Assembly (NCBI GenBank): GCA_910578795.1
Contig: CAJTSD010000033.1
Span: forward strand, 1-40,904
Direction of reading: 5' to 3'
DNA: 40,904 bases
Source of the DNA: an uncultured Lachnospiraceae bacterium
GTDB lineage: Bacteria > Bacillota > Clostridia > Lachnospirales > Lachnospiraceae
Part shown: one piece after another, positions 24,100 to 32,933 of the stretch
Numbering within the stretch: the stretch's first letter is position 1
How the letters are laid out: each line of letters starts with the position of its first letter
The notes under the pieces: generated by a model
Seen by the model: only the letters and a program-made list of their open reading frames with translations
Told to the model about the DNA's origin: nothing
Databases searched by the model: none
Translations under genes and position numbers: made by a program

Positions 24100-25399
24100 T
24101 TATAGAGGGGATAACAGGGCAGCTGCCTTAAAGGTGTTGGATAATTTAGAGGAAACAGAGTACGGTTACACGGCACAGGATGAAGAACGGGTGCGAAGGC
24201 GCAGGGAAAGAATCAATCAGATGAAGCGCCAAAAAGAAAAGCAGCTTCGGATGCGAAAGCTGGCAGTTCCGTTGGCGCTTGTGCTGCTATGTTGTATTAT
24301 GCTAATCACTGTAGCTGTAAAAACAGTAATAGGAAAGCATACAACCCTAAAAGAACAAAATGCACAGAGCCTGCCTGCGGAGCAGTTACCGGAAACAAGT
24401 TTGGAAGCGGAGCGCAAACCAAAGGAGAAGGTTGAAATTAACAGTGGCAAAGAAAAGGTGTTTGGGTTTGTGGCGGACGTAAATCTTGCGTGTACAGATA
24501 TCACGGAGTCCTTTTTGGAAATACAGGAAAAACAGCTCGCATTCATTGAAGCGCAGGGACTGCACACGCTTGGCGGAAAAAGCAAAGAGCCTGTTCTTGT
24601 TGCGCAGTCTGATGAAAACACGATTGGATCCATCGGGGATTCCGTAAGCGAAAATATAATTTTGATTGATGTGGAAAGCGGGCGTATTCTTGCACAGCAG
24701 GATGCGATGATGCGCATTAGTCCTGCATCAATGACAAAGATACTGACCGTGCTTGTGGCGGCAGAGCACATCACGGATGCGGAGGATACTTTTGAGATTA
24801 CAATTGACATTACAGATTACAGTTTTTCACACAGATGCAGCAATGCTGGTTTTGAGGTTGGTGAATGCGTTACCGTGAAGGATTTATTTTACGGGACGAT
24901 TTTGCCGTCCGGTGCGGATGCAGCAGTGGGACTTGCAAAATACGTTGCAGGTTCGCAGGAGGAATTTGTGAAGCTGATGAACGAAAAACTGGATGAGCTT
25001 GGGATTTCTGAAACAACGCATTTTACAAACTGCGTTGGTGTTTATGATGACAATCATTACAGTACGGTTTATGATATGGCTGTTATAATGAAAGCAGCAT
25101 ATGATAATCCGTTTTGCAGGGAGATTCTCTCAAGGCACATGTATACGACATCGTCGACAGCGCATCATCCGGATGGGATTCCCCTTTCCAATCTTTTCCT
25201 TAGAAGAATTGAGGACAGGGATACCCATGGTGAGGTACTTTGTGCAAAAACCGGCTATGTGGATCAGTCAGGGAGCTGTGCGGCAAGTCTGAGTATCGGA
25301 AACGATGGAAAGCTCTATATCTGCGTAAGTGCGCATTCCACAAGCAGCTGGCGCTGCATCAGGGATCATGTGGCGTTTTATCAGTATTTTCTTCCGTGA
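24077..25399 (+). CDS. D-alanyl-D-alanine carboxypeptidase (S11 family)
   Basis: This 440-residue low-molecular-weight penicillin-binding protein trims pentapeptides of peptidoglycan. It has a cytoplasmic N-tail, one membrane anchor (LAVPLALVLLCCIMLITVAV, about 69-88), a long linker and an S11 domain with SPASMTKILTV (SxxK), the second motif in LPSGADAAVGLA (SGA where the family usually has SGN), and AKTGYVDQSG (KTG). The Asn to Ala change may affect activity or simply mark a subgroup. ATG 24077 with GGAG 9 nt upstream overlaps the PH-domain gene by 23 nt, so translation may be coupled. Confidence 0.87.
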   Translation: MTTLTVNNYRGDNRAAALKVLDNLEETEYGYTAQDEERVRRRRERINQMKRQKEKQLRMRKLAVPLALVLLCCIMLITVAVKTVIGKHTTLKEQNAQSLPAEQLPETSLEAERKPKEKVEINSGKEKVFGFVADVNLACTDITESFLEIQEKQLAFIEAQGLHTLGGKSKEPVLVAQSDENTIGSIGDSVSENIILIDVESGRILAQQDAMMRISPASMTKILTVLVAAEHITDAEDTFEITIDITDYSFSHRCSNAGFEVGECVTVKDLFYGTILPSGADAAVGLAKYVAGSQEEFVKLMNEKLDELGISETTHFTNCVGVYDDNHYSTVYDMAVIMKAAYDNPFCREILSRHMYTTSSTAHHPDGIPLSNLFLRRIEDRDTHGEVLCAKTGYVDQSGSCAASLSIGNDGKLYICVSAHSTSSWRCIRDHVAFYQYFLP

Positions 25400-25815
25400 G
25401 ATGTCGTGAGGACATGCTCAAATAAAAGCCCGGCAAAAGACCAAAAAGGTAGGAAATCAAGGCGTATCAGCCCATTGACATGCCAGCGGTGACGCCCATA
25501 ATTCCACGGGCAAATGGAATGCTTAGATAAAAACGTTCCGCTTAAAAATTCCGCGGTAAAAATGGAAACAGCATATAAAAAGCCGCGAAACGGAAGTGAT
25601 AAATTTTTAAAAATAAAAAATACAGGCTTAAAAAAGGCAGCACATCCGTATATGGGAAACATATAAAGAGAGGTCTGTCCGACAAGCTGCATTTCACGGC
25701 GGCGCAGAGAACCGATTGCAGTGAACACAATTTCCATACACCATCCAATCACACCGCATTTGACAAAGTCTTTGCATGTATTAAAAAAAGGTAAGGGATT
25801 AACAATTTTCTTCAT
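25381..25815 (-). CDS. CmpB-like membrane protein (putative ABC transporter permease family)
   Basis: This 144-residue protein has three or four hydrophobic segments. GVIGWCMEIVF, SLYMFPIYG, CPWNYGRHRWHVNGLIRLDF and PFWSFAGLLFE match the pattern of PF06541 (ABC_trans_CmpB), a Firmicutes family of unclear function. It is somewhat short for the family. The ATG lies in the loop of a strong terminator-like hairpin (25788-25845) and has only a weak ribosome site, so the start is uncertain. Its 3' end overlaps the converging carboxypeptidase gene by 19 nt. Confidence 0.65.
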   Translation of the reverse strand: MKKIVNPLPFFNTCKDFVKCGVIGWCMEIVFTAIGSLRRREMQLVGQTSLYMFPIYGCAAFFKPVFFIFKNLSLPFRGFLYAVSIFTAEFLSGTFLSKHSICPWNYGRHRWHVNGLIRLDFLPFWSFAGLLFEHVLTTSHGRKY

Positions 25816-25845
25816 GCCAAAAGCATACCCTGTTAACCCTTACCT
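25788..25845 (-). terminator. Terminator-like hairpin enclosing the CmpB-like start codon
   Basis: On the minus strand AGGTAAGGGTTAACA pairs with TGTTAATCCCTTACCT (one bulged base), followed by a run of seven T. The loop of about 27 nt contains the ATG at 25815. It follows the DUF5050-like gene's stop by a few bases. Confidence 0.65.
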
Positions 25846-25851
25846 TATTCA

Positions 25852-26892
25852 TTATTTGTTTCCTTTATTGATTTCTTCCAGTGCGACTCTGGATGCTTCG
25901 TCAAAGGTTGTCACATTGACAGGTCCTGCCGCAGATGTTTTATATACGGGTGTCGTGCTTCCAAAACCTGTAAAATAAACATAACCCGAGGTGGCATTAA
26001 TGTTTGAATGGGCGCCATCTTTCACAACAGCCATATCGGAGCCGTCACGCCGTATGCGTTTTAACTGTGGTGTCTTTCCGGACGTCTGATAGTAGATGTA
26101 GCTGCTGGTCAGATTGATGAGATCCGTTCGGTCACTGTCAAGCTGTGTCTTTTCGCCGGTCTTGATATCCAGTTTAACAAGGGAATAGCCATTATGAATA
26201 TCAATTCCGTATACGGTATTTCCCTCAATAATTGGCATATAAATGTCTTCCGTGAGCACCTGCCTTGATGCTTTTGAGTTCAGATTGTATGCCATAAGAT
26301 GGAGATTGTCTTCATTATTAATGTAGTAGAAAGTTCCGTCCTGTACACTGACGGGGAGGATATCAAGCTGCAAAAGCGTTTCCGCATTTTCACCGTCAAT
26401 GCCAATGCATTTTAAGGAAATTTCCTCGTCCGAACTTGTGTAATAAACGGTATTGTCCGCCAAAATGACATATTTACCGAGTACTCGGTCAAGGCATGCC
26501 ACATCTTTTGGATTGTTTTTTTTCACGCGGTAGATTCCAGTGGTGCTGATAAGAAAACCAAGTCCCGCGCTTCCGCCGGAGCCGCCTTGATAATAATACA
26601 GATAGTTGCCGTCCGCATTGATGCTTGCAACCTGCGTTGTAATCAGTTTCTCCATTTCCGATTCGTCAGGGCGCATACAGTAAAGCGCGTTTCCGTCATA
26701 CGGATTCGAGAAGTATACATATCCGTCACTTTCACAAAAAAGACCGCCGTTGTACAAATTTCCGGAAGTGTTTCCAATCGTACCCGGCGGATTTTCCGGA
26801 ATACGTTTTCCGATACTGCCAAGAACAAATAATCCCGCACAGAGTAATACAACAAAAACTGCGCAGATAATTGCAATCACTTTTTTCTTCAT
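25852..26892 (-). CDS. DUF5050-like extracytoplasmic beta-propeller protein
   Basis: This 346-residue protein has a signal anchor (MKKK then VIAIICAVFVVLLCAGLFVL) and a repetitive outer domain. Short units such as GYVYFSNPYDGNALYCMRPD, NYLYYYQGG, NTVYYTSS, GTFYYINN, SYIYYQTSG and GYVYFTGFG recur about every 40-50 residues. This Y/F-Y pattern is typical of DUF5050 six-bladed propellers. The role is unknown; cell-surface binding is possible. ATG 26892 follows AGGGGGAACCGACAA. It has its own promoter, divergent from pheA. Confidence 0.78.
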   Translation of the reverse strand: MKKKVIAIICAVFVVLLCAGLFVLGSIGKRIPENPPGTIGNTSGNLYNGGLFCESDGYVYFSNPYDGNALYCMRPDESEMEKLITTQVASINADGNYLYYYQGGSGGSAGLGFLISTTGIYRVKKNNPKDVACLDRVLGKYVILADNTVYYTSSDEEISLKCIGIDGENAETLLQLDILPVSVQDGTFYYINNEDNLHLMAYNLNSKASRQVLTEDIYMPIIEGNTVYGIDIHNGYSLVKLDIKTGEKTQLDSDRTDLINLTSSYIYYQTSGKTPQLKRIRRDGSDMAVVKDGAHSNINATSGYVYFTGFGSTTPVYKTSAAGPVNVTTFDEASRVALEEINKGNK

Positions 26893-26928
26893 TTGTCGGT
26901 TCCCCCTTAAAATTCTTTGTTAAAACCT

Positions 26929-26957
26929 ATTATAATGAATTTGTAACAAAATGAAAA
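26929..26957 (-). promoter_or_regulatory. Promoter of the DUF5050-like gene
   Basis: On the minus strand TTTTCA (26957-26952), a 17-nt spacer and a perfect TATAAT (26934-26929). Confidence 0.65.
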
Positions 26958-26985
26958 GAATTTGAGAAGATTTTGTTATTATTTT

Positions 26986-27014
26986 TTTACAAAACGAAGC
27001 AGATGTGGTAATAT
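26986..27014 (+). promoter_or_regulatory. Promoter of pheA
   Basis: TTTACA (26986-26991) and TAATAT (27009-27014) are 17 nt apart; the leader is about 35 nt, too short for an attenuator. Confidence 0.7.
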
Positions 27015-27055
27015 AGAAAAAAAGCAGATTGAATGCACATAGGAGGGGTATCGAA

Positions 27056-28180
27056 ATGGATTTGTTGCAGCTTCGGGAAACGCTTGATGAAATTGATCAG
27101 AACATTGTTGCACTTTATGAAAAGAGAATGGAAGTTTGCGCACAGGTAGCAGCATATAAAATAGAAAATGGGAAACGTGTGTTTGATAAAGAAAGGGAAC
27201 AGCAAAAGCTTGACAGTGTGAGTGCCCTCACCCATAATGCATTTAATGCGCGCGGAATCAAGGATTTATTTGAACAGATTATGGCAATCAGCAGAAAATT
27301 GCAATATCAGATGATTGCGGAACATACGGGGGGAGGACGGCTTTCGTTCACTGCGCTGGAGCACCTGGACGTAAAAAAGTGCCGTGTGGTATTTCAGGGC
27401 GCGCAGGGGGCATACTCACAGGCGGCAATGATGAAATATTTTGGTTCAAAGGTGGACAGTTTTCATGTGGATACATTTCGGGACGCAATGCTTGCGATTG
27501 ATGAAGGAAGTGCGGATTTTGCGGTACTTCCGATTGAAAATTCATCGGCGGGAATTGTAAGTGAAATATATGACCTTTTGGTGGAGTTTGAGAACTACAT
27601 TGTCGGAGAACAGATTATTAAAATAGAGCACTGTGTCATGGCGACGCCGGGAACGAGGCTTGAGGATATCAGAACCGTTTATTCGCATCCGCAGTCACTG
27701 ATGCAGAGTGCACATTATCTTACGGAAAAAGGTTGGCAGCAAATCAGTATGAAGAATAATGCGTTTGCCGCAAAGAAGGTAGCGGAAGATCAGGATAAGA
27801 CACAGGCTGCGATTGCGGGGGAAACCGCAGCAGGGATTTACGGACTTGAAATCCTTGAGAAAGGCGTGAATGATTTGAAAGAAAATTCCACGCGCTTTAT
27901 TATTGTGACGAACCAAAAGGTGTTTGTAAAGGAAGCTTCCAAAATCAGTCTTTGTTTTGAGCTGAGTCACGAGAGTGGTGCGCTTTATCATGCGCTTTCC
28001 CATATGATGTATAACGGTCTTAATGTGACGAAGGTGGAGTCAAGACCAATTCCGGGAAGAAACTGGGAATATCGTTTCTTCCTTGATTTTGAGGGGAATC
28101 TTACGGACAGTGCGGTAAAAAATGCACTCAGAGGACTCAGAGAGGAAACGCATAATATGAAAATACTCGGAAATTATTGA
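27056..28180 (+). CDS. pheA: Bifunctional chorismate mutase / prephenate dehydratase
   Basis: This 374-residue enzyme converts chorismate to phenylpyruvate. An AroQ chorismate mutase domain (about 1-85, LRETLDEIDQNIVALYEKRM) is followed by prephenate dehydratase (about 105-280: FQGAQGAYSQAAMMKYFG, PIENSSAGIVSEIYDLL and the catalytic NSTRFIIV) and a C-terminal ACT domain (about 295-374, with ESRPIPGRNWEYRFFLDFEG) that in the family gives phenylalanine feedback. ATG 27056 has AGGAGGGG 7 nt upstream; the TTG at 27029 has none. The ppx gene follows 19 nt later. Confidence 0.95.
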   Translation: MDLLQLRETLDEIDQNIVALYEKRMEVCAQVAAYKIENGKRVFDKEREQQKLDSVSALTHNAFNARGIKDLFEQIMAISRKLQYQMIAEHTGGGRLSFTALEHLDVKKCRVVFQGAQGAYSQAAMMKYFGSKVDSFHVDTFRDAMLAIDEGSADFAVLPIENSSAGIVSEIYDLLVEFENYIVGEQIIKIEHCVMATPGTRLEDIRTVYSHPQSLMQSAHYLTEKGWQQISMKNNAFAAKKVAEDQDKTQAAIAGETAAGIYGLEILEKGVNDLKENSTRFIIVTNQKVFVKEASKISLCFELSHESGALYHALSHMMYNGLNVTKVESRPIPGRNWEYRFFLDFEGNLTDSAVKNALRGLREETHNMKILGNY

Positions 28181-28199
28181 AGAGGGAATGGAGGTTATT

Positions 28200-29753
28200 A
28201 TGGCTTATAAAACGTTTGCGGCGATTGATGTCGGTTCGTATGAGCTTGCGATGAAGATTTATGAAATATCCGTAAAAAACGGGATCAGGGAAATAGACCA
28301 TATAAGGCATCGCATAGAGCTTGGAACGGATTCTTATTTTACTGGGAAAATCAGTAATGACAGGGTTGATGAACTTTGCAGGATGCTTATTGAATTCACC
28401 CAAATCATGAAATCCTATAAGGTGGACGATTATAAGGCATATGGTACCAGTGCCATAAGAGAAACAGAAAATTCCATGATTTTACTGGATCAGATACAGG
28501 CTAAGACAGGTATCAAAATAGAAGTTTTAAGTAACTCCGAGCAGCGCTTTTTGGATTATAAATCTGTTGCGTCTGTGGGACGTGATTTTCAGAAAATTAT
28601 TGAGAAAAGTACGGCATTTATTGACATTGGCGGTGGCAGCATCCAAATTTCGCTGTTTGACGAGGACAGTCTTGTGACCAGTCAGAATATTCGCCCGGGT
28701 GTGCTGCGTATGAGAGAAGAACTGACACGCGTGTCATATCGCAGCTATCAGTTTGAGGAGCTGGTAGAGGAAATGTTCCGTGGAAATCTTGAAATTTTCA
28801 AGAAACTGTTTATTGGAGATAGAAAGATACAGAATATTATTCTTGTAGATGATTATGCCTCGCGCATCCTGCAGAAAAATTATTTAAAGACCAATAAAAA
28901 AGGTCATGTCACTGCGGAAGTTTTTTTGGAATTTGTGGATACATTAAAAAAGAAAAAGACGAAGGAAATCGCGTATTCCCTTGGAATCGCACAGGAAAAT
29001 ATTTCGCTTCTGTACATTTCTTCGCTGATGATTAAACATATGGTAAAAATGCTGGGGGCAGAGATGCTTTGGGCTCCTGGAGTCAGCTTGTGCGACGGTA
29101 TGGCATATGAATATGCGGAGCAGAATAACCTGTTGTCCGCATTTGGGAAGGATACCGCGCATGATTTTGAGCAGGATATTCTTGCCTGCGCAAGAGACAT
29201 TAACAGGCGATATCACTGTATTGAGAGCAGGACCGCAGAACGGGAAATGGCAGTCCTTACGATTTTTGATAATATGGGCAAAAATTACGGGCTTTCCAGG
29301 CGTGACAGACTACTTTTGCAGCTGTCCGCGATTCTAAGTGAGTGCGGCAGATACATTAGTCTTTCCAATGTCGGAGACAGTGCCTATGGTATTATTATGG
29401 CAACGGAAATCATAGGGCTTTCCCATATTGAGAGGGAAATTGTGGCAAATATCGTAAAATATTCAAAAGAACGTTTTGAATATTATGATACGCTTGAAGC
29501 GATGGATGTTCATTCTTACCTTACAATTGCGAAGCTTACAGCAATTATCAGGCTTGCACAAGGACTTGATTTAAGCCATAAAGGGAAATGCGTGAACATG
29601 AAAATCACAAACGATGATGACAAAATGATACTTTTGGTGGAAACCAACGCGGATATGACATTGGAAATTGAGCTTTTTGACCAAAGCGCCATGTTCTTTG
29701 AGGAAGTGTTTCATATTAAGCCTGTTATCAGGCAGAAGAAGAGTAATATTTAG
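28200..29753 (+). CDS. ppx: Ppx/GppA-family exopolyphosphatase
   Basis: This 517-residue protein has an actin-like ATPase-fold domain (AAIDVGSYELAMKIYEI, about 5-21; YGTSAIRETEN; FIDIGGGSIQISLF, about 143-156) and a C-terminal HD-like helical domain. The family degrades polyphosphate or (p)ppGpp. The adjacent polyphosphate kinase gene favours polyphosphate. ATG 28200 is used, since GGAGGT sits 5 nt upstream; the ATG at 28188 is almost on top of its own purines. It is 13 nt before ppk, so synthesis and breakdown enzymes share one message. Confidence 0.88.
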   Translation: MAYKTFAAIDVGSYELAMKIYEISVKNGIREIDHIRHRIELGTDSYFTGKISNDRVDELCRMLIEFTQIMKSYKVDDYKAYGTSAIRETENSMILLDQIQAKTGIKIEVLSNSEQRFLDYKSVASVGRDFQKIIEKSTAFIDIGGGSIQISLFDEDSLVTSQNIRPGVLRMREELTRVSYRSYQFEELVEEMFRGNLEIFKKLFIGDRKIQNIILVDDYASRILQKNYLKTNKKGHVTAEVFLEFVDTLKKKKTKEIAYSLGIAQENISLLYISSLMIKHMVKMLGAEMLWAPGVSLCDGMAYEYAEQNNLLSAFGKDTAHDFEQDILACARDINRRYHCIESRTAEREMAVLTIFDNMGKNYGLSRRDRLLLQLSAILSECGRYISLSNVGDSAYGIIMATEIIGLSHIEREIVANIVKYSKERFEYYDTLEAMDVHSYLTIAKLTAIIRLAQGLDLSHKGKCVNMKITNDDDKMILLVETNADMTLEIELFDQSAMFFEEVFHIKPVIRQKKSNI

Positions 29754-29765
29754 GGGGTTTTTTTA

Positions 29766-31946
29766 ATGGGCGATAAATCAAATAATAAGATTGATTATAA
29801 AAAATCGGAATATTATTTAAACAGGGAGCTAAGCTGGGTGCAATTCAATCATCGTGTACTTGGTGAGGCGAAGGATAAAAACATACCGCTTTTTGAGCGG
29901 CTGAAATTTTTAAGTATTACGGCATCAAATCTTGATGAATTTTTCATGGTGCGTGTGGCATCCTTAAAGGATATGGTAAATGCGGGATACACGAAAAAGG
30001 ATATCGCGGGGATGACACCGGCAGAGCAGCTTAGCGAGGTAAACACAGCGACGCATGAGTTGGTTGGTATGCAGTATTCGGTTTTTAACCGCTCTCTTTT
30101 GCCGCTGCTTGCGCAAAATGGCTTAAATATGGTTGAAAAGCACGAGGATTTGAGCGATGCGGACTGTAAATTTGTTGACAGGTATTTTCAGGATAATGTT
30201 TATCCTGTTTTGACACCGATGGCAGTGGATTCTTCAAGACCGTTTCCGCTGATTCGAAACAAGACATTAAATTTGGGCGCCTTGGTTTCCGTTAAGGAGG
30301 AAAAGGGCAGAAAGCACCTGTTTGTCAAAAAGTCAGCACAGGCGAAAGAACTGGAGTTTGCCACTGTACAGGTGCCGGGTGGTGTACCCCGTATCGTGCA
30401 GCTTCCAGAAGGGAAGAACGGCGAAAAACGTGTTATTCTTTTGGAGCAGATTATAGAGCGTAATATGGATAAGCTGTTTTTAAATTATCATATTGAATGT
30501 GTCTTTCCGTTTCGGGTAATGCGCAATGCTGATTTTGATATCAGGGAAGAGGACGCGGAGGATTTGTTAAAGGAAATAGAAAAGCAGCTGAAAAAAAGAC
30601 AGTGGGGACAGGCAATTCGTCTTGAAGTGGAGGAAGGGATTGAAAAACGTCTGCTGGATATTATTCAAAAGGAACTGATGATTGATGAGCGGGATATCTA
30701 TAATATTCCTGGACCGCTTGATTTGACATTTCTGATGAAGGTATACGGACTGGAGGGCTTTGACCATTTGAAATATAAGCCGTATAAGCCGCAGCCTGTA
30801 CCCGGACTGGAAGCGGGGGCGTGCATTTTTGACGAAATTAAAGAGCGTGACATTTTGTTGCATCATCCTTATCAGACCTTTGCACCGGTTGTTGACTTTA
30901 TTAAACAGGCTTCAAGAGATCCCGAAGTGCTTGCAATCAAGCAGACTCTGTACCGTGTGAGCGGCAATTCGCCGATTATTGCGGCGCTTGCACAGGCAGC
31001 GGAGAACGGAAAGCAGGTGTCGGTGCTTGTGGAACTGAAGGCGCGGTTTGATGAGGAAAACAATATTGTTTGGGCGAGAAAACTGGAGCAGGCAGGCTGC
31101 CATGTAATATACGGACTTGTAGGATTGAAAACACACTGTAAAATAACGCTTGTGGTACGGCGTGAGGAGGAAGGAATCCGCAGGTATGTTCATCTTGGCA
31201 CGGGAAACTACAATGATTCCACGGCAAAGCTATATACGGACTTGGGGATTCTTACCTGTGATGAGGCAATCGGTGAGGATGCGACCGCAGTATTCAATAT
31301 GCTTTCCGGATATTCGGAGCCGCTTGGATGGAATCATTTGGCATTGGCGCCGCTTTGGCTGAAGGACCGGTTTCTATATTTAATCAATCGTGAGAAAGAA
31401 AATGCTTTGGAAAATCGTCCAGCTAGAATCGTGGCAAAGATGAATTCCCTCTGCGATGCGGATATTATCAAAGCATTGTATGAGGCGGCAGCGGCAGGTG
31501 TAAAAATTGAGCTGATTGTCAGGGGAATCTGTTGTCTTCGAACGGGAGTTGAGGGGACAAATGACAATATCCGCGTACGTTCTATTGTCGGAAATTTTTT
31601 GGAGCATGCAAGAATTTTTTATTTTGAGAACGGGGGCGCTTTTGAGATTTACATGGCGAGCGCAGATTGGATGCCAAGAAATTTGGAAAGGCGTGTGGAA
31701 ATTCTGTTTCCCATTTTAAATCCCGTGCTAAAGGATACGGTATGGCACGTACTTGATGTGCAGCTGAATGATACGCAGAAGGCACAGGAACTTAAACCGG
31801 ATGGAAGTTACGAAAAGGTTGACAGACACGGAAAGGACCTGTACAATGCACAGGAGGAATTCTGTAAGGAGTACACGGCTCTTGCCGCAAAAGAGCACAG
31901 GCTTGAAAAACAGGCGCGGGTATTCCAGCCAGAATATAAGAATTGA
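29766..31946 (+). CDS. ppk1: Polyphosphate kinase 1
   Basis: This 726-residue enzyme polymerises the gamma-phosphate of ATP into polyphosphate. The N domain starts YYLNRELSWVQFNHRVL; the head domain follows; the two phospholipase D-like C domains contain KQTLYRVSGNSPI, RRYVHLGTGNYND (about 470-482, with the His that is autophosphorylated in PPK1) and VRSIVGNFLEHARIFYF (second His region, about 617-633). The length is typical. ATG 29766 follows AGGGGGTTTTTTTA. Confidence 0.95.
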   Translation: MGDKSNNKIDYKKSEYYLNRELSWVQFNHRVLGEAKDKNIPLFERLKFLSITASNLDEFFMVRVASLKDMVNAGYTKKDIAGMTPAEQLSEVNTATHELVGMQYSVFNRSLLPLLAQNGLNMVEKHEDLSDADCKFVDRYFQDNVYPVLTPMAVDSSRPFPLIRNKTLNLGALVSVKEEKGRKHLFVKKSAQAKELEFATVQVPGGVPRIVQLPEGKNGEKRVILLEQIIERNMDKLFLNYHIECVFPFRVMRNADFDIREEDAEDLLKEIEKQLKKRQWGQAIRLEVEEGIEKRLLDIIQKELMIDERDIYNIPGPLDLTFLMKVYGLEGFDHLKYKPYKPQPVPGLEAGACIFDEIKERDILLHHPYQTFAPVVDFIKQASRDPEVLAIKQTLYRVSGNSPIIAALAQAAENGKQVSVLVELKARFDEENNIVWARKLEQAGCHVIYGLVGLKTHCKITLVVRREEEGIRRYVHLGTGNYNDSTAKLYTDLGILTCDEAIGEDATAVFNMLSGYSEPLGWNHLALAPLWLKDRFLYLINREKENALENRPARIVAKMNSLCDADIIKALYEAAAAGVKIELIVRGICCLRTGVEGTNDNIRVRSIVGNFLEHARIFYFENGGAFEIYMASADWMPRNLERRVEILFPILNPVLKDTVWHVLDVQLNDTQKAQELKPDGSYEKVDRHGKDLYNAQEEFCKEYTALAAKEHRLEKQARVFQPEYKN

Positions 31947-31982
31947 GATGAGTTGGAAAATAAGCCAGAAAGGAATACAAAT

Positions 31983-32576
31983 ATGGTAAAGTTTGTGCTT
32001 GCATCAGGTTCGCCAAGACGTAAGGAGCTTTTGGAACAGCTTGGACTGGAGTTCGAGATTTCGTCGGCACACGGCGAGGAAATCATTACAAAAACATTCC
32101 CCGCAGATATTGTGGAGGAACTGTCAAGGCAGAAGGCGGATGAGGTTGCGGACAGGTATGTAAAAACATATAATAATGACACGTGTGTCATAATCAGTGC
32201 GGATACCATTGTGGCGTTTGGAAATGAAATTATGGGGAAGCCGCGGGATGAAGAGGATGCGGTGCGCATGCTCACACAGCTTGCGGACAATACCCACCAG
32301 GTATATACGGGCGTGACACTTGTGCTTTTGAAAAACGGGGAACGAAGTGTTCGTACATTTCATGAAAAAACAGATGTGCAGATGTATCCGATGACTGAGG
32401 TACAGGTGCGGACATATGTGGCAACAGGGGAACCTATGGATAAGGCGGGAGCTTATGCCATTCAGGGTAAATGCGCTGCATATATTAAAGGAATAAACGG
32501 CGAATACAATAATGTTGTAGGACTTCCGGTGGCAAGGCTGATGCAGGAGTTTTTTGCTTTGGGACTGATACAATAG
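31983..32576 (+). CDS. maf: Maf-like nucleoside triphosphate pyrophosphatase
   Basis: This 197-residue Maf/YhdE family protein hydrolyses dTTP/UTP or modified nucleotides to the monophosphate. The signature ASGSPRRKELLEQLGL (about 6-21), SADTIV (about 73-78), GKPRDEEDAVRML and the late GAYAIQG (about 157-163) are visible. ATG 31983 has AAAGGA about 7 nt upstream and follows ppk by 36 nt. The longer frame from 31953 overlaps nothing useful. Substrate subgroup is not assigned. Confidence 0.9.
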   Translation: MVKFVLASGSPRRKELLEQLGLEFEISSAHGEEIITKTFPADIVEELSRQKADEVADRYVKTYNNDTCVIISADTIVAFGNEIMGKPRDEEDAVRMLTQLADNTHQVYTGVTLVLLKNGERSVRTFHEKTDVQMYPMTEVQVRTYVATGEPMDKAGAYAIQGKCAAYIKGINGEYNNVVGLPVARLMQEFFALGLIQ

Positions 32577-32594
32577 AAAGGCAGGTATATGTGT

Positions 32595-32858
32595 ATGAAC
32601 GAATATGATGATGCGGTATTAAATTGTTTCTTGGAAAAGCAATTGCAGCTTTTTCCGGAAAAGATAGCAGAATCAATTGATGAGGCGGAGGCTTTTCTTG
32701 AGGAGTGTATAGCGGTGGTTGTGGACTCTGTTGACGAAGTGTGGGAATATTTTGACGAGGAAGGCGTTGATCTTGAAGAACAGAATAAGGAGGATATTCT
32801 GACTGCGCCGGAGGTTTTTGATGTCGGTGACGGCAGATATCTGATTGTAGAAAGTTAA
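32595..32858 (+). CDS. Uncharacterised acidic 87-aa protein
   Basis: This small, very acidic protein (many Glu/Asp, for example EAEAFLEECI and DEEGVDLEEQNKEDI) is predicted to be mostly helical with a short beta end GDGRYLIVES. It has no signal or membrane segment. It sits 18 nt after maf and ahead of the large 687-aa gene, in the same direction. ATG 32595 is preferred over 32589, which is too close to AGGCAGGT. I do not recognise it. Confidence 0.7.
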   Translation: MNEYDDAVLNCFLEKQLQLFPEKIAESIDEAEAFLEECIAVVVDSVDEVWEYFDEEGVDLEEQNKEDILTAPEVFDVGDGRYLIVES

Positions 32859-32933
32859 TATAAGCGCAGACAGTGCGTAAATGGAGGTGAAGGTTGTGCT
32901 TTGCCGCCCAAACTTGCAGATTGAGAAAGGAGT

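Noticed and set aside
24217..24810. 197-aa minus-strand frame inside the carboxypeptidase gene
   Set aside because: It is wholly antisense to a gene with clear S11 motifs.
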